From NCBI GenBank assembly GCA_027575765.1, contig JANBPT010000510.1, forward strand, positions 1 through 32,951: 32,951 bases of DNA. The letters are read 5' to 3'. Below the pieces are notes generated by a model, which was given only the letters and a program-made list of their open reading frames with translations, did not search any database and was not told the DNA's origin. This document shows positions 1 to 10,932 of the stretch, in pieces. Position 1 is the first letter of the stretch. Every line of letters begins with the position of its first letter. Position numbers and translations under genes: made by a program. The stretch comes from Tieghemiomyces parasiticus. Taxonomy: Eukaryota > Kickxellomycota > Dimargaritomycetes > Dimargaritales > Dimargaritaceae.

Positions 1-3000
1 CGCGTCCCTCTTGCACCTTTCTCCCGCCATCGCCTTTCGCTTCCACCGCCACTCTCCGTGCTTGGCTTCTTTTCGCGTTTATCTTCACCAGCTTCTCGTT
101 CTCCTTTCAGTCCCGTTATACCATTTTTGGTTGTTTTTTTATAAATATGCGCTCATACCTTACTGATCACGCTGTGGTATCCACCCTGCCTGTGTCTGTA
201 TACTCTAAACCTGTCCTGTCATTTGTTTCTTTTCACATCCTCTCAGATTATCCAACACCCCCGGTGCTCTCAATGGCTAGCTCTCCAAACACAGATAGCC
301 TTTAACCGTGCGTTCGTTCTAAGGATGTGTGAAATTAGCTGTTGCCTTGAGATCCCCGGTAGATACCTTGTAGAGCAGTTCAAGGATCGCGCTAGTTGTA
401 TTCAAACCAGCGCATGAGAGGGCTGCTATAAGTTGACATCAAGCGTACTTAATGTAATCCGACGCCAGTTGTTGTGGGGGTGAGCATTAGATCATATGAG
501 GGGAGTTACGGTCCTAATGGATATCGGTGGTTTGATCTCTCACCATAGTTGCAGTCGACACCTCAAGGATATCATGCATCGACCTTCACCGAAGATATCT
601 ACAGCCGACAGCGCGGCTTCTGCCCGACCCATTTGCCTCTAATCACTCACAGTCTACCTCGTCCCCTTTCCAACCATTCTAAGCCAGTTGTGTAGATGCG
701 CCAGTCTCTGGCTCCTTCAGACTGAACTCTGACAATACCATCATTTGTACCCTTCTTCTTGCTATCCACGTGATACTAAGTCCTACCATCGTGGGGCATC
801 TGGCGTGGCCCACTGCCGGGCGGTCCTGATCAATATAATTTGGTTTAGATGATACCAGCCAAACTAATGGAACAACGCTCGATGCCCTATATGTTCCGAC
901 CCTCATGGTTTTCACTACCAATGGTGGTGAGCAAGCTGTAGGTCTGACTTTGTGTTTACCAACTAGAAACCAAAATATCTGTACCTACCTAATGTCGTAT
1001 CTGAACGACACACCCGTCCCAAGCCCGCTAAGGAACAACTATGTACTATCAGGTTGCTTATTCCTACACCACCTGTGGGCACTGCTTTCTGTCCTTTGCC
1101 CTCCTTCCTCTTGCGCTACGCACTACCCGTTGCCTCCTATAATACAGTATTCTCGGCCACAGACAAGCTTCCACCTTGATGAGCTCAAGCCCAGCCTGGT
1201 CAATGACAAGTGAGGACCCAATTTGCTCCGAACCCTCCAACGGCCACTGGCCACCCCCTGGCTCAACCACCGGGCATATTAACCTGGTATAGAACCCACC
1301 AAGGAAGAAAACCGTCAGCATCATCAATACCACGACCATTATTACCTGCTTACTTTTTCCTTATTTTTTTTTAAAAAAAATCACGCTTCAGTATTGGCCC
1401 TACCATACAAGTCAATTATTCCGATCTCAGCAGCTTCGTTTAGCAGCCTTGTGAGACACCCTAATGACCATCTATATCGTGAAAGGGGGGGGGGTTCACA
1501 TTGCTTAGGAATATGTCAATTGGACCCTCTGGATAGTTGGTCTTGCGTTAGCTATTCGCTAACAGTGCCACATGGGCGAATGAAGTTTGGGTACCATATC
1601 CAGAAACCACCGTTTCTTAGCATTATGGTCCACCAGGTAACCCTCTCGACTAAGATCAAAATAGATAGTAGAAAGCAAATGGTATAAGCGGATAACGGGG
1701 AGGGTGTGACACGTCTACTCACTAGCCGGTGCGCCAGCATTTCTTCAGTCAAGCATCGTACGCGCCAAGTTGACAGACGCACAACGGACGTTGCCCGCAA
1801 TGACTCATATTACCTTTATCCCTATTCTTGCCCGCCAATTGGCCAGTCAGAAATGCACTCGGTGTCATCTTTAGTTCCTTCTTACCATTATCCCGGTCGT
1901 TTTATAAGGGAGCTCCAGTTGGCGTTCTTACAACGACACCAACGACTTTCCACTCTTATGACTTGTTTACTCCGAATACCCTTATCTTCTTTATTAAAAC
2001 CCTTTATTGAAGTCAGGCTAGACTTTGAAGTCGTTAGTTCTCTCCGACGAGTTGATCAGCAACAGAATCGTCACCGCAGGTATTAGCCATCGATCAGGGA
2101 GAGGGGTGGCAGCCCTCACCTTAGCGATTTTGGCGCCAACAACTGCTTGGTATTCATGCTTCACATTTCGATGATGGTCAGTGAAGTGGACTAGGAAGAG
2201 GGGAAAGGGAAGCCATAGATATGATAAGATATAAATTTGACCGCCCTGGCACATGGTCTGCTAATTTATCATTTAATGACCAAGTTACCGATTATTGCTT
2301 TGTGTTTTATCGTATAGGAGCGAGTAGTGTGGATGTGCGAGGAAAGACACACCATGGTGTCGCTGCAGCAGACATTTTGTACCTGGCCATTTCTTGTAAA
2401 CGGAAGGTAACGGGTAAAGATTAGCAGGCGAATGACACTGTAGAAAATAGGATTGCTTGGCAGCGGCCTTATTTCTCTAAACCCGGAGGGGGGCAAGGAA
2501 GTCATCGACTGACCATGGCAAATGGAGACTTGAGCTGGCAGCTGGGCGAAGGCGGTCGTAATTGGCCAGTTGACATGGTCCACATGCCACTGTCTGATCG
2601 TTGGACTATGCTAGATCAGTGGCCCCTGCGCCTGACTACGACAAGAGGGAGAGGGTGCATGGCAAAGGACGGGGAATTGGTCAGGATGGCCAGAAGTACC
2701 TTTGTGAGCGGTGAGCCAACGTATCTGCCAAGGTTCATAACGAGACTGTCGGCACTTTCGATGTGCAAGCGAAGCGTGACAGCTCCTCGGCATAAGGGAT
2801 AGCCTCGTTCCCACCAAACCAGCCTTCAAGATCAGGGAAGCCCTACCACTGCCGTTCATTTCGGCGGGGGCAGAATACAAGCACTCTGCCCACCCTGCGG
2901 CGCATCAACTCCCCACAAAGGGGTATGCGTCAACCTGCGGGCGATGCATCGGTGTGTGCTAGAGCGGCTTGAAAAAGCAGAGGCGCAAAAGAGTGCAGCG

Positions 3001-3022
3001 GCCGAGTGCAAGCGTCACACAT
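1..3022. other. Intergenic region, no gene seen
   Basis: Open frames here are short (at most about 126 codons), overlap one another on both strands, and none reads like a known family. The first ~240 bases are pyrimidine-rich on the plus strand and could be the leader or tail of a gene lying left of the window, but no exon could be fixed. A T9A8 tract lies near 1364-1380 and a run of ten G near 1485-1494. A spliced gene with short exons cannot be excluded by eye. Confidence 0.5.
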
Positions 3023-3030
3023 TATAAAAG
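3023..3030 (+). promoter_or_regulatory. TATA box of the small secreted protein gene
   Basis: TATAAAAG lies 177 bases upstream of the ATG at 3207. A C-rich, G-poor leader that is typical of fungal 5' UTRs lies between the two. The spacing fits transcription starting about 30 bases downstream and a leader of about 150 nt. This was assigned from the motif and its position only. Confidence 0.5.
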
Positions 3031-3206
3031 GCGGGCTGCACACGCCACCATCAGCTACCTACCATCTCAACCCACCCTGATCCCCAGCCGCACCTTACCC
3101 ACCTCCATTGCACCGTTTCTCAACCACACACATCTTTACTCATCCGTGTCTTCAAGTCCACGTACCCTGACCTTAACGCGGCCTCTCCTCTCAGTCACAT
3201 CCCATC

Positions 3207-3518
3207 ATGAAGTACGCCATGATTCTGACCGTTCTTACTGCTGCTTATACGCTGTCTTCCACAATGATAACTCACGATAAGCAAGTTCCGCCACGTGGTT
3301 ATCATGAGGCCCGCAATATCCGCGTACATGAGCCTTCGTCCATTGAAAGAGGTGCAAAGAAATTAGTGAAGGGCGCTAAGAATCTTGTCAATAAGGTATC
3401 GGAAAAGAAAGAAGATCCCCATGTACCGGGGAGCTCTATTAAATCTCTTGCAGGCGCGGGTATATCAATGGCTGGTAATGCACTCGCAAACGGCCAGGGA
3501 GCAGGCCACAATGAATGA
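3207..3518 (+). CDS. Small predicted secreted protein, 103 aa, amphipathic
   Basis: The family is not recognised. The protein starts MKYAMILTVLTAAYTLSS, a short basic n-region followed by a hydrophobic core, which looks like a secretion signal. The mature part has a lysine-rich amphipathic stretch around residues 46-70 in which a seven-residue unit is nearly repeated (GAKKLVK, then GAKNLVN). Next come a Gly/Ala-rich segment (SLAGAGISMAGNALANG) and a short polar end. It has no cysteines, so it is not a disulfide-rich small secreted protein. The gene has no visible intron, a TATA box at 3023 and a C-rich leader. Function is unknown; an extracellular or membrane-active peptide or an effector-like protein is possible but is inference. 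The ORF is short, so chance is not fully excluded, but signal, TATA box and leader together argue for a real gene. Confidence 0.55.
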   Translation: MKYAMILTVLTAAYTLSSTMITHDKQVPPRGYHEARNIRVHEPSSIERGAKKLVKGAKNLVNKVSEKKEDPHVPGSSIKSLAGAGISMAGNALANGQGAGHNE

Positions 3519-5122
3519 TAATTCTGGCCAGCAAGGGACACCTAACCAGCCCGCGGTTCATGAGAAGACGCATACACCCAAGGCCAGGCGGTTCCTGGTT
3601 GTATGCCTTCCGCATCTACTCGTTGTCAGGCTGATGCCAACAGCCGTTGTAGACTTCTGTGCCCTCCCTCTGGTGCTCAGCCTTAAAGTGGGGTAATTTG
3701 GCACCTCCCTGGATTCATCTACCCGGAACAACGTTGTTTATCCCTTGTTCAGTTCATTGTTCTGCACCTGCCCACTCGTACATGCCTTTTTTCCTGCACA
3801 CCGTCCAACTTTGGCTAAGCGCTTATCTTTGGTAGTTGTAAGAACAGACCGAGTGACTCGAAGAAGACAGCTAGCCCCCCCTTTAAGACCGACAGGTTAT
3901 ATTCTGGCTTCCCCCGGCCTGGGCTGCAAGTCGTGCTGTTGGTGGCTCTTACTTACCCCTCCTCATACGTGTCTGTACCAGTTGGCTGTTCCTAGCGGCC
4001 CGGCGATTTATTGTTAATCGGAAATATCTAGTGGGTCAGAACGAGATACATGCATACGCACTGCCTGTTTGAATGTACCACTCTTAAGTGCAACAGCTGC
4101 CTGCTTAACCTTGTTTTAACGCCAGGTGGCACAGGTAATAGAGATAGGCACACGGTTGGGAATAAGGCGCCGGTAGAGATCCAGGCCGGTCAGAGGCGCG
4201 TAAAGTCTCCCGACGCTAAGTACAATTAAGAGAGTGGTGCTATACCATCGTTTATTAATTGGCTAGGGTAGGGTCCTTATATTCGCGGCGCGCCGCTATT
4301 AAGAGGTGACTGCTGCGTTACAGGCAGTCGCGGATCGCAGATAGCTTGGGTGTGAATGAGCAATACCATGTAAGAAGAAGGTCCGTTCGACAACCGTCAA
4401 GGACGCAAGATCGAACGGCAATTGATCTATTGGCTGGCGAAGTGATAGGAAACTAGCTTAAGACCAGTGCGCAGCTAATCAACCAATGGTCCGGGTCATA
4501 CCGACCATATGGTGTCCAATTATTATTATTGTATTTGACAGTACGCCGTGTAATGTTTACAAAGGCTAGGCTGGAATGCAGTGGGGCTTTTCATCGTTAA
4601 CAAGCCTAAGCCAGACGTGTGAGGGGGGACTCCGCAGCACCGCATTGTCACCCTTAACGAAGACACGTTGCAGCTGGTAAGGCTTATAAGGTTGGCGAGT
4701 CCTACTAGCAAGGTATTGGGGTTGGTTACTTTTCATAAAACCCAGACCACAGTACTCCCCTCCCCGCTCCAGAAGGGTGAAAAAATGTACCACGGTCCAA
4801 GTCACTCACTATTTTTTCTCTTTCGTCCATTTTTCATAATCATCGTCGCAATTGAGACCTTAAGCCTACCAGCCATTTGGTGGAAAAAAAAATAAATGTT
4901 CACAGGACCGAACAGCTCTAGCACTTGCCTGTAGGGCGCCTAGCAGATCTCCCCCCCCTCTGGCCGGGGGCCTCCGGCATGCCCGCTGAGTCTGATCAGC
5001 CGTCTTCGACCCTCAATCCCCTCTTCGCTACCCGCATTTTTGCTTTGTACATCACGCATCCCGCATATTTTACACCTCCCTCCCTTCCTTACACCACCTC
5101 CTCAGCCATATTTTTGTCCGCC
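3519..5122. other. Intergenic region with palindromes, no gene seen
   Basis: No convincing coding frame is present. It contains a perfect 12-bp GC palindrome at 4285-4296 and an 8-bp inverted repeat at 4383-4390/4411-4418. The last ~150 bases before NHP2 are C/T-rich and probably hold its promoter and leader. No tRNA could be folded from the GTTCGA motif near 4385. Confidence 0.5.
4285..4296. repeat. Perfect 12-bp GC palindrome
   Basis: GCGGCG is followed directly by CGCCGC, a perfect palindrome inside AT-richer flanks. About 90 bases downstream the arms CCGTTCGA (4383-4390) and TCGAACGG (4411-4418) could form an 8-bp stem with a 20-nt loop. No function is assigned. Confidence 0.45.
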
Positions 5123-5908
5123 ATGGGTAAGAAGACCAAGACCCCTTCCAAATCATCCTCTAAGGACAAGCCCGTCGAGGACACCCCCACCAAGGCCATG
5201 GACGTTGACACCAAGCCCAGCAAGTCGACCGCCGCCGAGACTGCTCCGTCCACCACTTTCGTGTCGCCCCTCGCCGTGCCCCTGGCTAACGAGAAGCTTG
5301 CCAAGGCCACCTATAAAGTGCTCAAGAAGGGTAAGTTAAGTTTTACGATAAGGTGACCTAGTTGAAGAACTTTATGTTTAGTAAGGCCTGAAGTGGACAG
5401 TAGAACATGACGCCGGCCCGTTAGCGCTGCTCGGTCACTCTTGTCACCACGTTCCGCCTTTTTTTGGGAGGGGTAAAAGATACTAACTAGCATAACCCCA
5501 CTTCCTTCTCCCTCCTACTTGTTTCCTTCCATTGTTGCTTCGTTTTTTTTTTTTAAAAAAAAACAATATTCAATTCGTGGACCAGCTTCCAAGCATAAGC
5601 ATGTCCGTCGTGGGGTCAAGGAGGTCGTCAAGAGCCTGCGGAAGGGCTCCAAGGGTCTGGTGGTTATGGCCGGTAACGTAGCCCCGATGGACGTGATCTC
5701 CCATCTGCCTGTGCTCTGCGAGGACAACACCGTGCCCTACGTGTTCATCCCCAGCAAGGCCGACCTCGGTGCCTCGTGCATGACCAAGCGCCCGACGTGC
5801 GTCGTCATGCTCGTACCCGGCGGTAAGACCGGCACCGACCCCGGTATCGCCGACTACAAGTCGGATTACGCCGAGTTGCTCGAGTCCGTCGCTAAGCTGC
5901 ACGCTTAA
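5123..5908 (+). CDS. NHP2: H/ACA snoRNP core protein NHP2 (L7Ae family), two exons
   Basis: Core protein of H/ACA box snoRNPs, which guide pseudouridylation of rRNA in the nucleolus and help process pre-rRNA; in many eukaryotes it is also part of telomerase RNP. Exons are 5123-5330 and 5586-5908, joined in phase 1 to give 176 residues. The joined protein reads across the splice site as KVLKK-A-SKHKHVRRGVKEVVK, the NHP2 signature RNA-contact helix. Downstream are KGLVVMAGNVAPMDVISHLP, LCEDNTVPYVFIPSKADLG and MTKRPTCVVML, covering the whole L7Ae fold. The ATG at 5123 has a good context (gccATGG) and begins a Lys/Ser/Pro-rich, probably disordered N-terminal tail of about 55 residues, which makes the protein longer than yeast or human NHP2 (about 155). 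The upstream in-frame extension is C/T-rich leader, not coding. The intron is described separately. Confidence 0.95.
5331..5585 (+). other. NHP2: NHP2 intron with TACTAAC branch point and T12A9 tract
   Basis: The 255-nt intron starts GTAAGT and ends CCAG. A perfect TACTAAC branch motif lies at 5481-5487, about 99 nt before the acceptor, which is unusually far. A T12A9 run at about 5543-5563 sits between branch point and acceptor and could fold into a U/A hairpin. Only one AG (5489-5490) lies between, and it is too close to the branch point to be used. Confidence 0.85.
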
Positions 5909-7341
5909 GTATCCGTCAGAAATGATTTGCACAAAAGTAATCGTTCTATTTCGTTTCTTTTATCTTCAGAACCACATTAAATAACAAGGTGAACCTGCTG
6001 ATGGGGAAGGATCTAAAATGTTAGAGATTAATCTCGTCTCAGTGCCAAACTACTGAGAAACTCAACGACAAATTTGGTGCCGAGGCCCACCGGATAGCAA
6101 CGAAATGGGGTTCTCATAAAATATACAAGTACATAGCCCCTCCCCCTTCTGCTTAAAGAGAAATACCATGGCAACGATTTAATCGGTGGTATCCAGGCTG
6201 AACGCCTCCATCGTACGGGTTACCATCGTGAGCATGTCAAAAAACGAGTTGGTGGCGATGCGAAGGATACGTAAGTTGGCGGCCGCGAACGTTCTGTCGG
6301 GTGGTAAAGAGAAATCGTGGATAAAGCACGGTTAGGCCTTAATACAAGCAGGTCGAAACTCAAGTCGGTAGGTGCTGAGGTCCAATGGCTGGACGGTCTG
6401 CCTGACATGGTCCCAAACCTCAGAGAGTGATGATACTCTCCACCGCCATCTGAACTTACACTTGTAGGATGTGGGCTTCGGTGGCGAACGTGGTCTGAAT
6501 CTGGTGGGCACTGACTTCACGGTCAACGCAGAGTACTTCCGCGGCGGTGGTGGCCGCCTTCGCATCGGGGAAGGGGACGGCTAGTTGTAGCTTATGGGGC
6601 AAGTTGGAGGTGGTGGTGGTGGTGTCGGACATGATGGTAATGAGGTCTCTAGAGAAGCAATTGGGACAGAGCAGGGTATCAATTGGCGGGCCGGACGTAC
6701 TGGCGCATGCGATGGAATGGGGGGCAGAGGGGCGAATCAGCGGCTAGCGGCTTGGCGCATGGTTGCGCGATGTGGCGAATCAGCCATATACCCATCACCC
6801 AACTTGGACCATCTTCTCCGAGGCAAATATGAAGTCACATGATATTGAGCCACGAGTGTATTTTTCGACTGGGTGTGCCGCGTCCTCGAAATACCTGCAC
6901 GACGGTGCCAGCTAAGGGGTGTGAGGCTGGCCTCTGGGATACTAGGCCTGTTATTATCTAAACGCTACTCCCGCAGCAAAGGGTGGGGGATACGGGGGGC
7001 GTTTACTGAAGACTAGGTCAATTTTTTTTTTCTTTTTCGAGGTCTGAGAGGTTTGCCCCAAGAGACAGAGAGAGGGGTCGACCCTCAAATCTCCATGAGT
7101 TTCGACAAGGCGAATAACGTTACTGATTCCTGTGCCTTATCCGGTCGATTCAACGTTGCACCGCAGCCTACTGCCTCCTCTCCCTCACTCATTACCCACA
7201 CGTACATAGCGTTTACTCACAGCTCCCTCCCACCTCCTCGACCAGTCCACCTCACAATACACCACCACTACCACCACCTTCGCTGGCGAAACTAGTTCGC
7301 GAGAGCTCCTCACCCTCGCATTCCCAAGAGCTTGAGCCCAC
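5909..7341. other. Intergenic region between NHP2 and the PPR gene
   Basis: The first part is NHP2 3' UTR. Around 6330-6800 several overlapping frames are open on both strands, but none shows domain-like sequence. The last ~200 bases (7150-7341) are C/T-rich and probably the promoter and leader of the PPR gene; no TATA box is evident there. No RNA gene was seen. Confidence 0.5.
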
Positions 7342-10300
7342 ATGGTTGGTCTACTAGCGAACGCCGGCCGCCCGTGCGTACGGCGGTGGGGCTTCCGGTC
7401 GAGCGGATCGCCGGGATACCTCACGACCAGACTCGTACCATGGCCACTCCGCCCGGCCACCGTCTACACCGGTCTCACACTTACAAATGCACCGACGTCC
7501 ACCGAATTCGCCGTCAACCCCGCCCTCGCCCGGAATAATTTCTCCACCTTCCGTGCTGGCCATTCTTTCTTGCGGTGCCCACCAACCCGGCCCACCTGGC
7601 CTGCCTCGACTGGTGATCAAGGCGCGGCGGTGACCACGGCCCGTCGGTGCTATAAGGCCAAACTTTACGTTAGAAGCAAGCACCGGGGAAAAAAACGCGA
7701 CCGTCACGAGCCTTCGGGCCCACGGCAACGACGGGGCCCCGAGCCTGATGCTAAGCGCCAGAACGACCGCCAGTCCCTGATCCCGTCTAACCTCGATGCC
7801 ATTTACCGATCCATTAATGGTGAACCGGGGGGCCCGGCTGATGCGGCCGCCACACCATCTCCGGCGGCGGTCCGCGCGGCGGCCAAACTCACCGACGAGC
7901 TGTTTGCGAAGGCCTCCTACCTTGACACCCGGCCAGCCGAGCCGTTAACGATGGACACCGCCCGCGCTTTCGAGGAAGGATACGTACCCGGGATTGACAC
8001 GGCCACCGCGATCCCGACCGCTGACCAGTTGCGGGACGACTACGTCGGATCCCTCACTGGACACGACGGTGCTTCCGGGGGTGGTGGCGGCGGCGCCGCC
8101 GCCACGACGACGACGACCGCACTCCATGATGAATCGTCCGCATTGGTAGTATCATCCAAGGCGTCCCTCCGAATGTTCACCCGAGTCATCTACGCCAACG
8201 CTTTGGCCCACCGCCCGGCGGAAGCTGAAAAGGTCTTGCAGCTCATGGCCGACTACGGCATCCAACCGGACCTCCGCTGTTACACCCACCTGATGGACGC
8301 CTATGCCAATCTTCGGGACCTCTCCGGGGTAGTCGCGGTCTACCAACGCCTCCAAGCTGCTCAGCTCACCCCGGATCTTTACGTCTTTGGTACCCTCGTC
8401 AAGGCCTATACGCGCGCCCAGCGCCTCAATGACGCCTTCGCGGTGTATAGCATCATGAAACAACGGGGTATCCGGCCCTCGGCCCCCATCTTCACCCAGC
8501 TTATCCAAGCCTACCTGGCCACGGCTCAGTTCGACCGCGCCTGGCAAATCTTTGAGCACATGCGGATCGAGATGAGCCAGCCCGACGAGGTGGCCTTCAC
8601 CCTTATGATCCACGCGTGTACCATGGAGAAGAAAGTCGAGCGTGCCATCAACCTATTTGAGGAAATGGTCGAGGCCGGATTGACCCTGACGGACGTGACT
8701 TTCAATACGCTGCTTAACGCGTGCGCCCGGCGTCGGGATTACTACAAGACGGCGTTCCATGTCCTCGACCAGATGAACAGTCACGGGATCAAACCCGACG
8801 CGTATACGTACACCGCCTTGCTGCTCGCGTGCGCCAATACCGGCGATCTGATGCGCGCGCGCCGCATCCTGGCCGAGATGTTCGCCGCCGCCCGTTCGGG
8901 TTCGGCGGGGAGCCCCGAGGCGGACGGCAGTACGACGTCAACCGACCTCGAGCCCAACGAAGTGGCCTACTCTCATCTGTTCCGTGCCTATCAGAATGCC
9001 TTCCCGCACCCGGAGAATGTCTACCTTATTCGCCGTGGGTTCCGCAACGTGCAGCGACGGAGGGCCGAGGGAACCCTCACCCGGATGCCCATGACAGCCA
9101 AAAAGCTGGCGCTGATGGAGCCTGAGGACCTTACCCCGGAAGAGCGGGAAGTGATAGCGCAGGAACTACTGGCGGCCGCGAAGGCCGGTGCTGACAACCA
9201 CCCAGAATCCCCGGTAACCTCGACCGGTCCTTCCGAGTCGGAGGAGACGACGCGGGCCGTTCTTCCGGTGGCAGCCATCTCGGACGATCCGATCCGCGCC
9301 ATGGGTATCGACCTGGACAAGCCGGTTACGTCGCGCATCGACGCTCTCGACGAAGCCGAACGGGTGTTCCAGTACATGTTGGTACACTGTCCGGTGAAGA
9401 AACCCTCCCCCATGGCGGCGCCCCCCACGGACGCTTCAGCCACGTCGCCGACGGCGATGCCGGTGGACGACCATACACAAGACACGGCCATCCTCAGTCC
9501 CGATGGTCGGTTTAGTGGCAAGTTGTTTAATAATTACCTCGAACTTCTCGCCTACCACGGCCAAGTCCACCGCGCGCTCCACTTCTACCGGACCATCATG
9601 CCCCAGCATGGGATTCGACCCCACGGACTCACCTTCCGGACCCTCATCGTGCTCTGCTCCCGAGAGCGCCAGTTTGAGGAGGGGCGGAAGGTGTGGGCGG
9701 AGTACCAGCGGTGGGTCGACCAGGTCGAGACGGAATTACATGCCCCGCGGACTGAACCGTTCTTCCGGGCACTTCCTCTAACGTCGTCCTCATCATCATC
9801 ATCGTTAACGGGTTCGCCTGGTAATAATATTATTCCTGACCCAGACACCGCAACTTCCGCAACGATCGTGGATGCTTCTCCAGCGACACCACCGGCCGAG
9901 CCGTCTAAATCTGACGCCACCGACCAACTAGCGGATGGCACGCCTCAGATCACCACATCTACCACGACCGCCGACCAGGGCAACGCTGCCGAGGCCACCA
10001 CCACCTCTTCCTCCCTCCCTGCCAAACGGCCCTCCCTGGCCTCGCTCCTCGCCGTCCGCTCGGACGACGAGAAGGAGAACCTTCGTCGTCTGGTGGGCCA
10101 CTCACCGCACGCCGAGTTCGAGGTCTACCGGGCCATGATCAACCTCACCGTCAAATGTCAAGACCTCCCGGCCGCCATGCAATTGGTACGGACCCTCGCC
10201 CGGACGGCTCGGTACGGTCCCCTGACCCTGACCCCGTTCCAACATCTCTTTAACCTTACCGTGTCCCAACAGAACATGGCGGCCCGTGGGGAGTTGCTCA

Positions 10301-10449
10301 AGTTGTGCCCACCGGAGGACAAGACGGTGAGGTACGGGCTGGCTCGCAAGTGGGGGACGACCGTGCCCTGGGATGTCGGGTTAGGGAAGCGTCAGGTGTT
10401 GATCGAGGAGAGTGAGATGTACGGTGACGATGCGCCGCCCCTCACGTAA
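7342..10449 (+). CDS. Pentatricopeptide-repeat (PPR) protein, probably mitochondrial, 1035 aa
   Basis: PPR proteins bind single-stranded RNA sequence-specifically, mostly in mitochondria, acting in RNA stability, processing or translation. The first ~110 residues are rich in Arg, Ser, Thr and Ala and nearly free of acidic residues, as in a mitochondrial presequence. At least six PPR units follow at about 35-residue spacing between residues 276 and 512; helix starts include CYTHLMDAYANL, VFGTLVKAYTRAQ, IFTQLIQAYLATA, AFTLMIHACTMEK, TFNTLLNACARRR and TYTALLLACANTG. Further PPR-like units occur near 540-570, 725-790 and 930-995, separated by Ser/Thr/Pro/Ala-rich disordered linkers. ATG 7342 has a good context (cacATGG) and an in-frame TGA just upstream. 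No intron is needed. The exact orthologue cannot be named; fungal PPR proteins diverge fast. The stop at 10447 is followed by a poly(A) signal. Confidence 0.93.
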   Translation: MVGLLANAGRPCVRRWGFRSSGSPGYLTTRLVPWPLRPATVYTGLTLTNAPTSTEFAVNPALARNNFSTFRAGHSFLRCPPTRPTWPASTGDQGAAVTTARRCYKAKLYVRSKHRGKKRDRHEPSGPRQRRGPEPDAKRQNDRQSLIPSNLDAIYRSINGEPGGPADAAATPSPAAVRAAAKLTDELFAKASYLDTRPAEPLTMDTARAFEEGYVPGIDTATAIPTADQLRDDYVGSLTGHDGASGGGGGGAAATTTTTALHDESSALVVSSKASLRMFTRVIYANALAHRPAEAEKVLQLMADYGIQPDLRCYTHLMDAYANLRDLSGVVAVYQRLQAAQLTPDLYVFGTLVKAYTRAQRLNDAFAVYSIMKQRGIRPSAPIFTQLIQAYLATAQFDRAWQIFEHMRIEMSQPDEVAFTLMIHACTMEKKVERAINLFEEMVEAGLTLTDVTFNTLLNACARRRDYYKTAFHVLDQMNSHGIKPDAYTYTALLLACANTGDLMRARRILAEMFAAARSGSAGSPEADGSTTSTDLEPNEVAYSHLFRAYQNAFPHPENVYLIRRGFRNVQRRRAEGTLTRMPMTAKKLALMEPEDLTPEEREVIAQELLAAAKAGADNHPESPVTSTGPSESEETTRAVLPVAAISDDPIRAMGIDLDKPVTSRIDALDEAERVFQYMLVHCPVKKPSPMAAPPTDASATSPTAMPVDDHTQDTAILSPDGRFSGKLFNNYLELLAYHGQVHRALHFYRTIMPQHGIRPHGLTFRTLIVLCSRERQFEEGRKVWAEYQRWVDQVETELHAPRTEPFFRALPLTSSSSSSSLTGSPGNNIIPDPDTATSATIVDASPATPPAEPSKSDATDQLADGTPQITTSTTTADQGNAAEATTTSSSLPAKRPSLASLLAVRSDDEKENLRRLVGHSPHAEFEVYRAMINLTVKCQDLPAAMQLVRTLARTARYGPLTLTPFQHLFNLTVSQQNMAARGELLKLCPPEDKTVRYGLARKWGTTVPWDVGLGKRQVLIEESEMYGDDAPPLT

Positions 10450-10536
10450 CAACACCATAATAATTATGATAATCGTGGAATAGGAGGGAGGGGGCTCTGT
10501 CACTGAGAACATAAAAAAGGAATGCACAGCCCATTA

Positions 10537-10542
10537 AATAAA
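10537..10542 (+). terminator. Poly(A) signal of the PPR gene
   Basis: AATAAA lies about 90 bases after the PPR stop codon, the expected place for 3'-end processing. The gene on the minus strand ends at 10933, so the two genes converge on this ~480-base interval, which otherwise holds only a run of eleven G at about 10653-10663. Confidence 0.55.
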
Positions 10543-10932
10543 GACTATGCATGTTGGACTTATTTGAAGGACACTTGAGAACACGGTGAGTGCGCACTAC
10601 CATCATCATGTGCCACAAAAATCCGCCGTTTCCATACCAGTTGGGAACTTGAGGGGGGGGGGGAGCGGGACCGACTTTCGCACATGTGCAGGCGCTGATG
10701 TCTCTAAACGGTTACCCATCACCGCTGGGTTAAAGAAGGAAGCTGCTTTCTATAGACAACGGATATCATGAGTACCTGTAACCAGGTTTATGGAAGTGAT
10801 GATGTACAATGACGGATGAAATAGTCAGGCAGCAACTCAAAATAGCCCGACATACATGGAATGTAGCAATGTTCGAAAAGTTATAAATAAAGAGGGATGC
10901 GAAAGTATGGTGGACGAAGGGGACCTGTACGA

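Noticed and set aside
4330..4420. GTTCGA motif and inverted repeat near 4383 as a tRNA
   Set aside because: No acceptor, D or anticodon stem could be formed; only a simple 8-bp inverted repeat remains.
8152..9521. Long antisense frames under the PPR gene
   Set aside because: They mirror the codon pattern of the GC-rich PPR coding strand and show no domain of their own.
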